64,000 nt of DNA from an uncultured Gammaproteobacteria bacterium (GCA_958295465.1 OY282353.1:2905001-2969000); one strand, 5' to 3'. Shown: positions 50,780-60,207, numbered from the stretch's first letter. Notes: generated from the sequence alone by a model not told the origin. Program-made: numbers and translations.

Positions 50780-51979
50780 ATGGATCGGCGGCGATTTCTC
50801 GGAGTGGGAACCGGAGTGACGGCAGGTCTTGCGGGGTTCGGGCTCGCATCCGGCGTGAGCCGGGCAGACGCGCCCCGCATCCGGCGCCACGTCACCCTCG
50901 GAAACACCGGCCTGCGGGTCTCGGACATTTCCTTCGGATCCAGCCGGTCCTCGGATCCGCGGCTCGTCCGCCACGCGGCGGCTCGCGGAATCACCTGCTT
51001 CGACACCGCCGAGAGCTATCGCGGCGGCCGGGCGGAGGAAGCCATCGGCGAGGCGCTGCGGGGCGAGCGCGACCGCTACGTCATCACTTCGAAGCACAAG
51101 GCGTGGGGAGGCGAGACCCGCCGGCAGATGATGGCCGCGCTCGAAGGATCGTTGCGGCGGCTTCGCACCGACTATGTCGACATCTACTTCAACCATGCCG
51201 TCAACGACGTGCGGCGATTGCAGAATCCCGAATGGGCGGAGTTCATGGAGCGGGCGATCCGCGACGGCAAGATCCGGTTTCGCGGCATGTCCGGCCACGG
51301 GGGCGCGCTGGTCGAATGCGTGGACTACGCGCTCGACCACGATCTCGCCGACGTCATTCTCGTGGCCCACAACTTCGCGCAGGACGCGAGCTTCTACGAG
51401 AAGCTGCGTGCGCGGCTCCACTACGTGGCGCTCCAACCCGAGCTGGGGCGGGCCATCGAGCGGGCCAGCTCCAAAGGGGTCGGGGTGATCGCGATGAAGA
51501 CGTTGATGGGCGCGCGCATCAACGACATGCGGCCCTACGAATCGGGCGGCGCCACCTTCTCGCAGGCCGCGTTCCGGTGGGTGCTGTCCAATCCGCATGT
51601 GGACGGCCTGGTCGTCTCGATGACCAGCACCGCGGACATCGACGAGTACGTGGCCGCCTCCGGCTCCGGTCCGATCGGCGCCGCGGACATGCGCCTGCTC
51701 GCACGCTACGCGGCTCTGCAAGGGCCGCGGTACTGCCGGCACGCCTGCAATGCGTGCGAGGAGAGTTGTCCGGCCGGCGTCGAGATCTCCGAGGTGTTGA
51801 GAACGCGGATGTACGACGTCGACTATCGCGATCCGGTGCTCGCGCGCGCCGACTACGCCGCGCTCGGCGCCGGCGCCCGCGCCTGCCTCGCATGCGACGG
51901 AGCACCCTGCCTGGGCGCCTGCCCGAACGGCATCCCGATCTCCGCGTTCACCCGGGACGCCGCGATCCGGCTCGGCTGA
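50780..51979 (+). CDS. Tat-exported aldo/keto reductase with C-terminal ferredoxin-like cysteines
   Basis: 399 residues from ATG 50780 (ribosome site GGAGG). The signal MDRRRFLGVGTGVTAGLAGFGLASGVSRA is a Tat leader, but with a truncated RRxFL. Residues 35-310 are an aldo/keto reductase barrel (TLGNTGLRVSDISFG, TCFDTAESYRGGRAEEAIGEAL, VITSKHK with the catalytic lysine). The tail has CRHACNACEESCP and CLACDGAPCLGACP, the pattern of the Fe-S domain fused to many such reductases. Some cysteines in the second set differ from the classical CxxCxxCxxxCP. It probably acts in the periplasm on an unknown carbonyl substrate. Confidence 0.82.
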   Translation: MDRRRFLGVGTGVTAGLAGFGLASGVSRADAPRIRRHVTLGNTGLRVSDISFGSSRSSDPRLVRHAAARGITCFDTAESYRGGRAEEAIGEALRGERDRYVITSKHKAWGGETRRQMMAALEGSLRRLRTDYVDIYFNHAVNDVRRLQNPEWAEFMERAIRDGKIRFRGMSGHGGALVECVDYALDHDLADVILVAHNFAQDASFYEKLRARLHYVALQPELGRAIERASSKGVGVIAMKTLMGARINDMRPYESGGATFSQAAFRWVLSNPHVDGLVVSMTSTADIDEYVAASGSGPIGAADMRLLARYAALQGPRYCRHACNACEESCPAGVEISEVLRTRMYDVDYRDPVLARADYAALGAGARACLACDGAPCLGACPNGIPISAFTRDAAIRLG

Positions 51980-52177
51980 GCGGCCGCCGGTTCGATGCCT
52001 GACGATATGTTCCGCCCGTGCCCCGATCTTCGCGCTTGTGCGAGACGGCGCCTCGGGCCGGCTCGATGGAACGGCGACCGACCCGATGCCTGAACGCACA
52101 CCAGAACGACAGTCCGATGGCCGGACTCGAGCAAGACCCCGTGACCCGGTTCGGCCGGGTGGCGTCCGGCCCGCGCC

Positions 52178-52567
52178 ATGACCCATTTCCTCGCCCATTT
52201 CCTCTTCGTCCTGGCCGCGTGGACGGTGGTGATCAAGTACCTGTTCCCGGTCGGCTACGCCCTTGCGCATGGGCTGGCCCCCGCCACCCACATCTACCTC
52301 GACTTCTGGCCGGTGGTGCACGTCTGGCTCGGCTGGGCGCTGCTCGCCCGTCCGCGCTACACCTATGCGCTCGCGCTCGCCGTTGCGGTCCTCGAGATCG
52401 GGATCGTGGTGACGAAGTTCGTCCTGTTCCTCGACGAGCCGCAGTGGACGATCTGGACGACGAACTGGTTCGTCAACAAGCTTTTCGTGCTCGGCTGCTT
52501 CGTCCTGATGCTCGGGCATCTGCTGGGGCGACGACAGGAGTACGCATCGCGGTCCGCGGCGGTGTGA
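52178..52567 (+). CDS. Four-helix membrane protein, unknown
   Basis: A 129-residue protein from ATG 52178. Its hydrophobic helices are FLAHFLFVLAAWTVVIKYLFPVGYAL, HIYLDFWPVVHVWLGWALLAR, YTYALALAVAVLEIGIVVTKFVLFL and FVNKLFVLGCFVLMLGHLL. Conserved-looking Trp and His residues lie in the short loops. It has no recognisable family signature. It lies upstream of the selenoprotein on the same strand. Confidence 0.65.
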   Translation: MTHFLAHFLFVLAAWTVVIKYLFPVGYALAHGLAPATHIYLDFWPVVHVWLGWALLARPRYTYALALAVAVLEIGIVVTKFVLFLDEPQWTIWTTNWFVNKLFVLGCFVLMLGHLLGRRQEYASRSAAV

Positions 52568-52798
52568 GGCCCACGACGGAGCCGCGGCATCCGATGCCCG
52601 GGAATCGCGGCGACGGCCGATGAGCCCTGCGGCCGGTGGAAGACGGAATCGTCCCACGCTTGCATGTGCAGGACGCAGTACGGACGTGCCGGCGATCCCC
52701 TGGACTCCTTCCCGGCTCCGCCGGCTTCCATCAGCGTCTTTCCCGCACTATCTTTCCTTCGAGGGTGCGCGCCGCCCATTCGAAAACGGAGTCAATCC

Positions 52799-53719
52799 AT
52801 GCCAAGGCCGCCGGTCGACTACATCGAACGCACGAGGGAGCAGTACGCCTCGCTCGGCTACCCGCCCTACCAGTGGATCCACAACGAGGACGAGCCCCCG
52901 TTCGCGGCTGTCTCGAAGTCGCTCGCGGAGTCGCGGATCGGGCTCATCGCCTCGGGCGGGATCTACCGCGAGGGGCAGATCGCGTTCCACTACCGGGACG
53001 ACTTCAGCTTCAGGATCATTCCGAGCGACACCGGGAAGTCGACGCTTCGCGTGACGCACTTCGCCTACGACGTGACCGACGCACGCTCCGATCCGAACGT
53101 CGTGTTCCCGCTCGAGACGCTGCGCGCGGAGGCTCGCGAGCGGGGCATCGCCGAGGTCGGACCGAATGCGTACACGTTCATGGGCGGGATCTACTCGGTG
53201 CGCAAGGTGCGCGAACGCCTCGCCGCGGCGCTCGCCGAGCGCATGGAGGACGACGCGGTCGACGCCGCGCTGCTCGTACCGGCCTGACCGGTGTGCCATC
53301 AGTCCGTCGGATTGATCGCACGAGAGATCGAGCGCCGCGGGATCCCGACCGTCTCCATGTCGAGCGCGTGGTCGATCACCGCGGCCGTCAACCCGCCCCG
53401 CGCCGTGTACCTGGACTTCCCGCTCGGACACACGGCGGGAAAACCGCATGATCCGGCGCTGCAACGTCGGATCCTGCGGGACACGCTGGAAGCGCTCGTC
53501 ACCATCGACACCCCCGGGACGATCCGCCGGCTGCCGTACCGGTGGGCCGAGGACGATGCCTGGAAGGACCTCGTGATGCGTCCGGACCCCGGCGGGTCGG
53601 GCGGGGACGACCGTATCGAGCGGCATCCCGATCCGCAGTACCAGTACGAAGAGGACCGGGTCACGGCGGAAGCCGCGTTCGAGCGCGACGGATGCCCGAG
53701 CTGCGTGTTTCTCGCGTAG
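52799..53719 (+). CDS. Selenoprotein of the GrdB/PrdB (glycine/betaine/proline reductase B) family; UGA = Sec163
   Basis: A 306-residue protein if the in-frame TGA at 53285-53287 is read as selenocysteine. The first half (DYIERTREQYASLGYPPYQWIHNEDEPPFAAVSKSLAESRIGLIASGGIY ... FRIIPSDTGKSTLRVTHFAYDVTDARSDPNVVFPLETL) ends at AALLVPA. Reading through gives U-P-V-C followed by HQSVGLIAREIERRGIPTVSMSSAWSITAAVNPPRAVYLDFPLGHTAGKP, which is exactly the UxxC redox motif and C-terminal domain of this family. The two halves share one frame, no other start makes sense of the second half, and a SECIS-like hairpin follows the TGA. Automatic annotation would split it into two genes. Its substrate is unknown. 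SelA/B/C/D genes are not in this window. Confidence 0.85.
53291..53321 (+). promoter_or_regulatory. Bacterial SECIS hairpin
   Basis: Starting 4 nt after the TGA: GTGTG (53291-53295) pairs with CGCAC (53317-53321), a CC bulge follows, then ATCAGTCC (53298-53305) pairs with GGATTGAT (53309-53316), leaving the loop GTC. The loop G is 19 nt past the UGA, within the 16-37 nt range known for bacterial SECIS elements read by SelB. Confidence 0.8.
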
Positions 53720-53881
53720 CGGCCCGGATTCGAGGGCGATGGTATCGGTTCGGCGCCCGCGCTCCGTCATCGCGCCGGCGGCCGGTAGCGTGGGATCACG
53801 GGAGCGACACCCGGAACGGGTCACGGAAGCGGGAGCACGGTCGGCGTGGTTCGGATCTCGCGGGCCCGGGGCGCCGCCGGC

Positions 53882-54658
53882 TCAGAAGTCGTCTTCCAGG
53901 CTGTCGACCGCGGATCGGTCGTAGCCGCGGCTCGCCATCAGAAGCTGCCGCGTGTACGGGTGCTCGGGGGCGTTGGCGCGCAGCCGCTGCACCGACAACG
54001 TCTCCAGCACCGCCCCATGCTGCATCACCGACAGCCGGTCGCACATGTGGCTGACCACCGCGAAGTCGTGGCTCACCAGCACGTAGGTGAGGCCGTGTTC
54101 GCGCTTGAGCCGGGTCAGCAGGTTGAGCACCTCCGCCTGCACCGACACGTCCAGCGCGGAGGTCGGCTCGTCGAGGAGCACCACGTCCGGCTCGATGATC
54201 AGGGCACGGGCGACCGCTACCCGCTGGCGCTGCCCGCCGGAGATCTGGTGCGGATAGCGGAAGCGGAACGAGGCGTCCAGCCCGACCTCCTCCAGCCAGC
54301 GCACCACCCGCGCCTCGATTCCATCGAAGCGGTGGATGCGGGCCGGCTCGCTCAGGATCTGATCGACGGTGTGGCGCGGATGCAGCGAGCCGTAGGGGTC
54401 CTGGAACACCATCTGCACGCGCTTGCGAAATCGCCGCGATCGACGGCGCCCCAGGGTGTCGCCGTCTACACGCATGACCCCCGCCGCATTGCGGATGAGC
54501 CCGGCCAGGGCGCGCAACACCGTGGACTTGCCCGAGCCCGACTCTCCGACCAGCCCGAAGCTCTCGCCGCGCGGCACGGAGAAGGTCACGTCGCGTACCG
54601 CGTGCACGCGCTGCGCACCGTGCCCGAACACGACGTCCAGGTTCTCCACCTCGATCAC
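53882..54658 (-). CDS. Oligopeptide-type ABC transporter ATP-binding protein (OppF/DppF-like)
   Basis: About 258 residues. GTG 54658 ([12 protein letters not shown]) is used; a longer open frame to 54730 adds only repeat-derived sequence. The Walker [11 protein letters not shown]-loop [14 protein letters not shown], signature [16 protein letters not shown], Walker [13 protein letters not shown] and H-loop VSHDF are all present. It is the last gene of a five-gene importer operon and hydrolyses ATP together with the OppD-like partner. Being the F-type subunit, it normally has an EHPYTR tail, seen here as [13 protein letters not shown]. Confidence 0.92.
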   Translation of the reverse strand: MIEVENLDVVFGHGAQRVHAVRDVTFSVPRGESFGLVGESGSGKSTVLRALAGLIRNAAGVMRVDGDTLGRRRSRRFRKRVQMVFQDPYGSLHPRHTVDQILSEPARIHRFDGIEARVVRWLEEVGLDASFRFRYPHQISGGQRQRVAVARALIIEPDVVLLDEPTSALDVSVQAEVLNLLTRLKREHGLTYVLVSHDFAVVSHMCDRLSVMQHGAVLETLSVQRLRANAPEHPYTRQLLMASRGYDRSAVDSLEDDF

Positions 54659-54705
54659 GTCACGTCCCGCGCCCGCCGGTCTTCCGCGTCGAGCCCGCCC
54701 GAACG

Positions 54706-54812
54706 ACGACGCCCGGATTCTCCGACTCAATCACCGCCCGGTCGCTGGTCGTAGCGGGTGCCGGCGTCGGCCGAACGACGACGTCCGGGTGCTCCAACTC
54801 AATCACGCCCCG
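54706..54812. repeat. Two about 44-bp direct repeats between the two ATPase genes
   Basis: GAACGACGACGCCCGGATTCTCCGACTCAATCACCGCCCGG (54706-54750) recurs as GAACGACGACGTCCGGGTGCTCCAACTCAATCACGCCCCGG (54772-54812). On the minus strand each starts with a GTG-ATT-GA like the downstream gene start, so they look like multiplied gene-start fragments. Confidence 0.6.
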
Positions 54813-55659
54813 GACCCTGCTCCGCAAGCCACGCGGGATCGCGTTGCAGGACCGGCAGGGTCTCGGCGTCCCGGTCGATCCCGGGCAGGCAGCGCATCAG
54901 GCCGCGGGTGTATCCGTGGCTCGACCGGCCCAGGTCGCGCGCGTCCAGGGTCTCCATGATCTGCCCGCCGTACATGATGATCACGCGGTCGCAGAACGAC
55001 GCCACGAGGTTGAGATCGTGGCTGATCATCATCAGCCCCATGCCGCGTTCGCCGACCATGTCGTCGAGAATGGCCAGGACCTGCATCCGGACCGTCACGT
55101 CCAGGGCCGAGGTCGGCTCGTCGGCGATGATGACCTCCGGGTTCGGGATCATCATCATCGCGATCATGATGCGCTGGCCCATGCCGCCCGACATCTCGTG
55201 CGGCCAGGCGCGATAGACGCGCTCCGGGTTGCGGATGCGCACCGCCGCGAGCATCTCCAGGGTGCGCTCGCGCGCCTCGCGGCGGCCGGCGCGGGTGTGG
55301 ACCAGGAACGCCTCTTCGATCTGCTTGCCGACGGTGATGACGGGGTTCAGGGAGTACTTGGGGTCCTGCATGACCATCGAGATGTGGTCACCGCGGATCC
55401 GGCGCATGGTGCGTTCGCTCGCGTTCAGCAGGTCGACGTCCCGAAACGCCATGCGCCGCGCCCGCACCTCGCCGTTGCGGGGGATCAGGCCCAGGATCGC
55501 CCGCCCGGTCTGCGTCTTTCCGGAGCCCGACTCGCCGACGATGCCGAGGCGTTCCCGTCCGAGCGTGAAGCTCACCCCGCGCACCGCGTCCACGACCCCC
55601 TTGGGGGTCCGGTACCGGACCCGCAGGTCCTCGATCGTCAGCAGTGGCCCGTCATCCAC
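54799..55659 (-). CDS. Oligopeptide-type ABC transporter ATP-binding protein (OppD/DppD-like)
   Basis: About 286 residues from GTG 55659 (VDDGPLLTIEDLRVRYRTPKGVVDAVRGVSFTLG). It has the Walker A GESGSGKTQT, a Q-loop in MVMQDPKYSLNPVITVGKQIEE, the signature MSGGMGQRIMIAMMM, the Walker [14 protein letters not shown] and the D-type tail GYTRGLMRCLPGID. The methionine-rich signature region is a little unusual, but all catalytic residues are present. It pairs with the OppF-like subunit. Confidence 0.92.
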   Translation of the reverse strand: MDDGPLLTIEDLRVRYRTPKGVVDAVRGVSFTLGRERLGIVGESGSGKTQTGRAILGLIPRNGEVRARRMAFRDVDLLNASERTMRRIRGDHISMVMQDPKYSLNPVITVGKQIEEAFLVHTRAGRREARERTLEMLAAVRIRNPERVYRAWPHEMSGGMGQRIMIAMMMIPNPEVIIADEPTSALDVTVRMQVLAILDDMVGERGMGLMMISHDLNLVASFCDRVIIMYGGQIMETLDARDLGRSSHGYTRGLMRCLPGIDRDAETLPVLQRDPAWLAEQGPGRD

Positions 55660-55731
55660 GTCACTGCCCGCTCTTCGGGTCGAGCATGTCCCGTCCTGTT
55701 TCAATGGGTTCTCGTATTGCGAGGGTCCACG

Positions 55732-56664
55732 TCACCGCCCGCTCTTCGGATCGAGCACGTCGCGCAGGCCGTCGCCGAGCAGGTTGAAGCCCAGGCTCAC
55801 GACGAATATCGCGATGCCCGGAACGGTGGGGACCCACCACTGGTCGAGCAGGTACTGCCGGCCGGTGGAGATCATCGCCCCCCATTCCGGGGTCGGCGGC
55901 TGCGCGCCGAGTCCGAGGAATCCGAGCCCCGCCGCGGTCAGGATGATGCCCGCCATGTCCAGCGTGAGCCGCACGATCACCGACGAGACACAGAGCGGCA
56001 TGACGTGGCGGTAGAGGATGCCGATGGTGGAAGCGCCCTGCACCTGCGCGGCCAGGATGAACTCGCTGTTGCGGATGGTGAGCGCCTCGGCGCGGGCGAT
56101 GCGTGCGTACGGCGACCAGGTGGTGAGGGCGATGGCCAGGATCGCGTTCTCGAGCCCGGGGCCCAGGGCCGCGACCAGCGCCAGCGCGAGGATCAGGCGG
56201 GGAAAGGCCAGGAAGACGTCGGTGATTCGCATCAGCACGTTGTCGACCACCCCCCCGACGTATCCGGCCACGGTGCCGATCAGCAAGCCCACCGGGACCA
56301 CGATGATCCCCACCAGCCCCACGATGTAGAGCGTGATGCGCGATCCCCAGATGACGCGATCCCTCAGGTCCCGGCCAAGCTGGTCGGTGCCGAACCAGTG
56401 CTCGGCGCTCGCGCCCTGAAGGCGGTTGCCGAGCTCCGGCTCCAGCCCGCTGCCGTTCGTAATCCACGGCGCAAGAATGGCCATGAGCACCAGGGCCGCG
56501 ACGATGCCGAGGCCGGTCATGGCGATGGGGTTCGACCGGAAGGCCAGCCACGCGAGGTAGAAGCGCTGGCAGCGCGCCTGCGCGACCGACGCCGGCGTAT
56601 CGGACAGCAGCCAGGTGCGCAGCCCGGTGCGCGGCGGTCGTTCCTGGTGGGTGTCCGCGCTCAT
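55732..56664 (-). CDS. Oligopeptide-type ABC permease (OppC/DppC-like)
   Basis: 310 residues from ATG 56664. A cytoplasmic N-terminus leads to the first helix (AMTGLGIVAALVLMAILAPWITNG). The permease core includes FGTDQLGRDLRDRVIWGSRITLYIVGLVGIIVVPVGLLIGTVAGY and the EAA-type coupling loop around YARIARAEALTIRNSEFILAAQVQG. The C-terminus ends DGLRDVLDPKSGR. It overlaps the permease-B gene by 4 bp. A 35-bp copy of its last codons lies just downstream (about 55659-55693), one of several small duplicated gene ends in this window. Confidence 0.93.
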   Translation of the reverse strand: MSADTHQERPPRTGLRTWLLSDTPASVAQARCQRFYLAWLAFRSNPIAMTGLGIVAALVLMAILAPWITNGSGLEPELGNRLQGASAEHWFGTDQLGRDLRDRVIWGSRITLYIVGLVGIIVVPVGLLIGTVAGYVGGVVDNVLMRITDVFLAFPRLILALALVAALGPGLENAILAIALTTWSPYARIARAEALTIRNSEFILAAQVQGASTIGILYRHVMPLCVSSVIVRLTLDMAGIILTAAGLGFLGLGAQPPTPEWGAMISTGRQYLLDQWWVPTVPGIAIFVVSLGFNLLGDGLRDVLDPKSGR

Positions 56665-57704
56665 GCCCGTGCTCTCGGGTCGACCAGCCGGTAGAGCAGG
56701 TCGGAGAACATGTTGATGCCGACGAAGCAGACCCCCACCACGATGGTGCCCCCGAGCACCGCGGGCATGTCGCCGTTGAACAGCGAGGTGGTGATGTATT
56801 GGCCGATCCCGGGCCACGAGAAGACCGTCTCGGTCAACACCGAACCTTCGAGCAGGGATGCGTAGGTCAGCCCGATGATGGTGATGAGCTGCACCAGGAC
56901 GTTGCGGAACGCATGGCGCCAGATCACCGCGGGCTCGGACACGCCCTTGACCCGGGCGGTCAGGACATACTCCTGGTTGAGCTGGTCGAGCATGAAGCTG
57001 CGCGTCATCCGGGCGATGTAGGCGAGCGCGAAGGTGGCGAGTACCAGCGATGGCAGGATCAGGTGCGAGACCGCGTTGTCGAAGATCTCCCACTCGCCGG
57101 CCAGCGCGGCGTCGACCAGGATCAGGCCGGTGACGGGCTCCACGATCCCGTCGTGGAACACGTCGATCCGGCCCGGCCCGCCCACCCAGTCCAGGTTCGC
57201 GTAGAAGACGAGCAGCGCCACCATGCCGAGCCAGAAGATCGGCATGGAATAGCCGATGAGCCCGAGCACCCGGACCACGTGATCCGGCCATTGGCCCTGG
57301 CGCACCGCCGCCAGCACCCCCATGGGGATCCCCAGGAAGACCCCCAGCACCGTCGCGATGGTGGCCAGCTCCAGCGTCGCCGGGAAGAACCTGATCAGGT
57401 CGTCGAGGACCGGCCGGGCGGTCATGATCGACGTGCCCAGATCGCCCCGCGAGAGCTGCTCGAGGTAACGCCAGTACTGCTCGTACAGCGGCCGGTCCAG
57501 ACCCATCTGCCGGTAGACGAGGTCGTAGACGTCCTGCGGGGCGCGGTCGCCGACGACCGCGAGCACCGGATCGGCAGGCATGACCCGGCCGATGACGAAC
57601 GTCACCGCGGTCAGGCCGATGAACGTGAGCAGCAGGGTGAAACCCACCCCGCCGACGATTCTTGCCGCCGCCCGGGGACGGCCGGCGGCGTTCGCGATGG
57701 ACAT
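56661..57704 (-). CDS. Oligopeptide-type ABC permease (OppB/DppB-like)
   Basis: 347 residues from ATG 57704. The N-terminal helix LLLTFIGLTAVTFVIGRVMPADPVLAVVGDRAP is followed by QMGLDRPLYEQYWRYLEQLSRGDLGTSI, the usual DppB lead-in. The core is then FPATLELATIATVLGVFLGIPMGVLAAV, with the EAA loop YVLTARVKGVSEPAVIWRHAFRN and the C-terminal FSWPGIGQYITTSLFNGDMPAVLG. All landmarks are present. It is preceded by the substrate-binding protein gene with a 41-bp gap. Confidence 0.94.
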   Translation of the reverse strand: MSIANAAGRPRAAARIVGGVGFTLLLTFIGLTAVTFVIGRVMPADPVLAVVGDRAPQDVYDLVYRQMGLDRPLYEQYWRYLEQLSRGDLGTSIMTARPVLDDLIRFFPATLELATIATVLGVFLGIPMGVLAAVRQGQWPDHVVRVLGLIGYSMPIFWLGMVALLVFYANLDWVGGPGRIDVFHDGIVEPVTGLILVDAALAGEWEIFDNAVSHLILPSLVLATFALAYIARMTRSFMLDQLNQEYVLTARVKGVSEPAVIWRHAFRNVLVQLITIIGLTYASLLEGSVLTETVFSWPGIGQYITTSLFNGDMPAVLGGTIVVGVCFVGINMFSDLLYRLVDPRARA

Positions 57705-57745
57705 CAATCCACGGGTGTCGGTTCAGGCCTCCGCGCCCGCTTCGC

Positions 57746-59449
57746 CTACTTGGTCACGTTACGGTAGAACACCAGGTCGAAGTTCGAGCCGGAGACGAAT
57801 CCCTGCACGTTCTTCCGGCGCACCGCCTGCTCGGTCTGCTGGAACATGACCACGTACGGCGAGCTCTCCTGCAGCGAGCGCTGGATTGCGTGGTAGCGCT
57901 GCTCGCGCTTGTCCAGGTCGGGCTCGTTGCGCGCCGCCACCACCATCGCGTTCATGTCCTCGTCCTGCCAGGAATTGCGCCATGCGAGCACGCCGGTCAG
58001 CTTCGCCTCCGGGCGGTTGTCGGGATTGCGCGCGAACGCATCGACGTTCGAATGCGGGTCGGTGTAGTCCGGCGACCAGCGCGCGAGGATGATCTCGTGC
58101 TTGCGTGCCCGGTACATCGGCCACAGGGTCTTGCCCTCGGCGGTGACGATCTCGGCCTCGATCCCCGCCTTGGCCAGCGTCGACTGGATCGACTGGGCGA
58201 CTTCGGGGAACGGCGCCGCGTTCAGGGTGTCGAGCCGGATCCCGAAGCCGTCCGGGTGTCCGGCCTCGGCCAGCAGCGCCTTGGCCGCATCGACGTCCAG
58301 CGAGTAGGGCGTCTCGTCCAGCGCACCCCACAGACCCGACGGCCAGACCGCCTGGTGGATCCGCTGCTGCCCGGCCAGGAACGATCCGGCCATCCCGTCG
58401 TAGTCGACGAGGTAGCGCAACGCCTTCGAAACCCTCGGATCGCCCACGATCGGATGCGCGGCATTGGCCGCCAGATACATGAGCGCCCCCTTGGGATCGG
58501 CGTCCACGGCAAGATCGGGGTTGCCGGCGATACCCTTGATCTGGTCCGGGGTCAGGTTGCGCGCCAGATCGACGTCGCCCTTCTCGACCAGCAGGCGTTG
58601 AGCGGAGGGCTCGTGGACGTGGCGAACGATGACCCGCTTCATCGCCGGTGCGCCGTGGCGATAGCCGGGAAAGGATTCCAGGGTGACCAGCTCGTTGGCC
58701 TTCCACGTCTTCAGCATGAAGGGTCCGGAGCCGGCGCTGTTCGTCTTGAGCCATCCATGCCCGAGGTCGCCGTCCTTCTCGTGCGAGAGCACCGTCTTCC
58801 TGTCCACGACGGAGCCGATACCGGCCGAGAGCGCGTTCAGCACCAGTCCCGGCGAGAACTCCTCGGTGATGGTGATCCTGGCCTTGCCGCCGTCCACCAC
58901 CACGAGGCTGTCGACGTTGTCCGGGGTCCAGCCGAACTGGGTCACGATGAACGAAGGTGTCTTCTTGAGCTTGGCCACGCGGCGCAGCGAAAAGACGACG
59001 TCTTCGGCCGTCACCGGATTTCCGGAGTGGAACGTCAGCCCCGGCCGAATGGAGAACGTGATGACCTTGCCGTCGCCGCTCACCTCCCAGCTCTCGGCCA
59101 CGCCCCCCACCAGCGTGGCCAGATCCTCCGGCTCGTACATCATCAGGCGATCGTAGAGGTTGGCGATGACCTCGCCGCCGGACAGCTCGAAGACCTCGGC
59201 CGGATCCAGCGTGATCAGATCGCTGATGTCCTTGGCCATCACGAACGTGTTCTTCGGCGTCGCCGCATGGGCGCCGGACGCCAGCAGGATCGATGCGCAG
59301 GCCAGGACGAGCGGCGACCGCCGGCGCGGCCGCTTGGCGATTCCGGGTAGCGAAATCGCGGGCGCCCTGTCTATCGCCACGGGCGAGCGGGGGGCAATGG
59401 GTTTGTTCCATCCGAGCAGCGAGGCGAGCCGCTTCAGGGAATGAATCAT
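57746..59449 (-). CDS. Oligopeptide-type ABC substrate-binding protein
   Basis: 567 residues from ATG 59449, which has a strong GAGGAGGAAC ribosome site. The long N-terminus ends in a signal peptide (RRRSPLVLACASILLASGAHAA). The mature part is an SBP_bac_5 protein: LITLDPAEVFELSGGEVIANLYDRLMMYEPED, GKVITFSIRPGLTFHSGNPVTAEDVVFSLRRVAKLKKTP and LARWSPDYTDPHSNVDAFA. It lacks a lipobox cysteine, so it is a free periplasmic protein. It leads the five-gene importer operon. Whether the ligand is a peptide, an opine-like compound or another small molecule cannot be read. Confidence 0.93.
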   Translation of the reverse strand: MIHSLKRLASLLGWNKPIAPRSPVAIDRAPAISLPGIAKRPRRRSPLVLACASILLASGAHAATPKNTFVMAKDISDLITLDPAEVFELSGGEVIANLYDRLMMYEPEDLATLVGGVAESWEVSGDGKVITFSIRPGLTFHSGNPVTAEDVVFSLRRVAKLKKTPSFIVTQFGWTPDNVDSLVVVDGGKARITITEEFSPGLVLNALSAGIGSVVDRKTVLSHEKDGDLGHGWLKTNSAGSGPFMLKTWKANELVTLESFPGYRHGAPAMKRVIVRHVHEPSAQRLLVEKGDVDLARNLTPDQIKGIAGNPDLAVDADPKGALMYLAANAAHPIVGDPRVSKALRYLVDYDGMAGSFLAGQQRIHQAVWPSGLWGALDETPYSLDVDAAKALLAEAGHPDGFGIRLDTLNAAPFPEVAQSIQSTLAKAGIEAEIVTAEGKTLWPMYRARKHEIILARWSPDYTDPHSNVDAFARNPDNRPEAKLTGVLAWRNSWQDEDMNAMVVAARNEPDLDKREQRYHAIQRSLQESSPYVVMFQQTEQAVRRKNVQGFVSGSNFDLVFYRNVTK

Positions 59450-59705
59450 GGGTGTTCCTCCTCTGGATGCGGGAGCCGGCCGGCGGCCGACTCGCGATCG
59501 TCCCGGTGGGGTCCACGGAGCGACCGTGCCGGAAGCAGCCCTCGGCGGTGGGCGGAGTCGCGGGTCTGGTAGTTCGGTCGAGCGCTGCATCGGACCGTTG
59601 AAACGATACCCGATCGGCGAGGGGTGCGCAGCGGGGCGCGGTTCACCTGCCGGTGCCGTGCCCGTATGCTTCCTGCCCCGAAGATGGCCCGTTGCGGGGT
59701 CTGCC

Positions 59706-59954
59706 ATGAGCACGACCCGAGCGTTCCCCGATGTGGATGCCCGGCGCCATTGGGACGCGGATGCCGCATTCTTCGCCGCCCGGCGAGCGGAGTCGGTGAC
59801 GTTCGAGATCGGTGGCGCCGATGTTGCCGATGTCGCTCTCGAGTACGCTGAAGCCTTGGGATTTCTCGATCGGGCGTTCCACGAAAATCTCATCGACCAT
59901 GGGCCGAGCGAGGAGTTGAAGCTTTTCTGCCTCGTCAGCAGAATTTGTGGGTGA
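59706..59954 (+). CDS. Small hypothetical protein (doubtful)
   Basis: 82 residues from ATG 59706 (MSTTRAFPDVDARRHWDADAAFFAARRAESVTFEIGGADVADVALEYAEALGFLDRAFHENLIDHG). The acidic, helical composition looks protein-like, but the last residues are encoded by the antisense of the ISL3 scrap. The true C-terminus may therefore be lost. No family is recognised. Confidence 0.35.
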   Translation: MSTTRAFPDVDARRHWDADAAFFAARRAESVTFEIGGADVADVALEYAEALGFLDRAFHENLIDHGPSEELKLFCLVSRICG

Positions 59955-60207
59955 GTTCGGGCTCGGGTAAGTCGCCAACTGTATGATACAAGGCGACTTC
60001 CAGCGCCTCGTAGGTGCGAAAGCCGAACGCCGAACGCTTTTCTGGTTGTCAGTTCGGCTTTGCCATTGAACCCCTCGACTGCGCCGCTGGACCAACGCCC
60101 CTTGGCGTGGAACCAGTTGAGGATCAGCGCACGATGCGAGCGCATCATGCGTGCCACCTTCTTCATCGGCTTGATGCGAGAGCGCATGGTTCGGATGCAC
60201 CATCGGT
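59936..60207 (-). mobile_element. ISL3-family transposase, C-terminal scrap with frameshift
   Basis: The minus strand reads WCIRTMRSRIKPMKKVARMMRSHRALILNWFHAKGRWSSGAVEGFNGKAELTTRKAFG. It then continues in the next frame as FRTYEALEVALYHTVGDLPEPELTHKFC and a stop at 59936. This is the end of ISL3/IS204-type transposases. The rest of the element is missing, and its upstream side is fused to an RHH-antitoxin fragment. Confidence 0.8.

Noticed and set aside
53285-53287. TGA as an ordinary stop with a second gene starting at 53291
   Set aside because: Both halves are one family, in one frame, joined by a UxxC motif and followed by a SECIS-like hairpin, so a Sec codon is the better reading.
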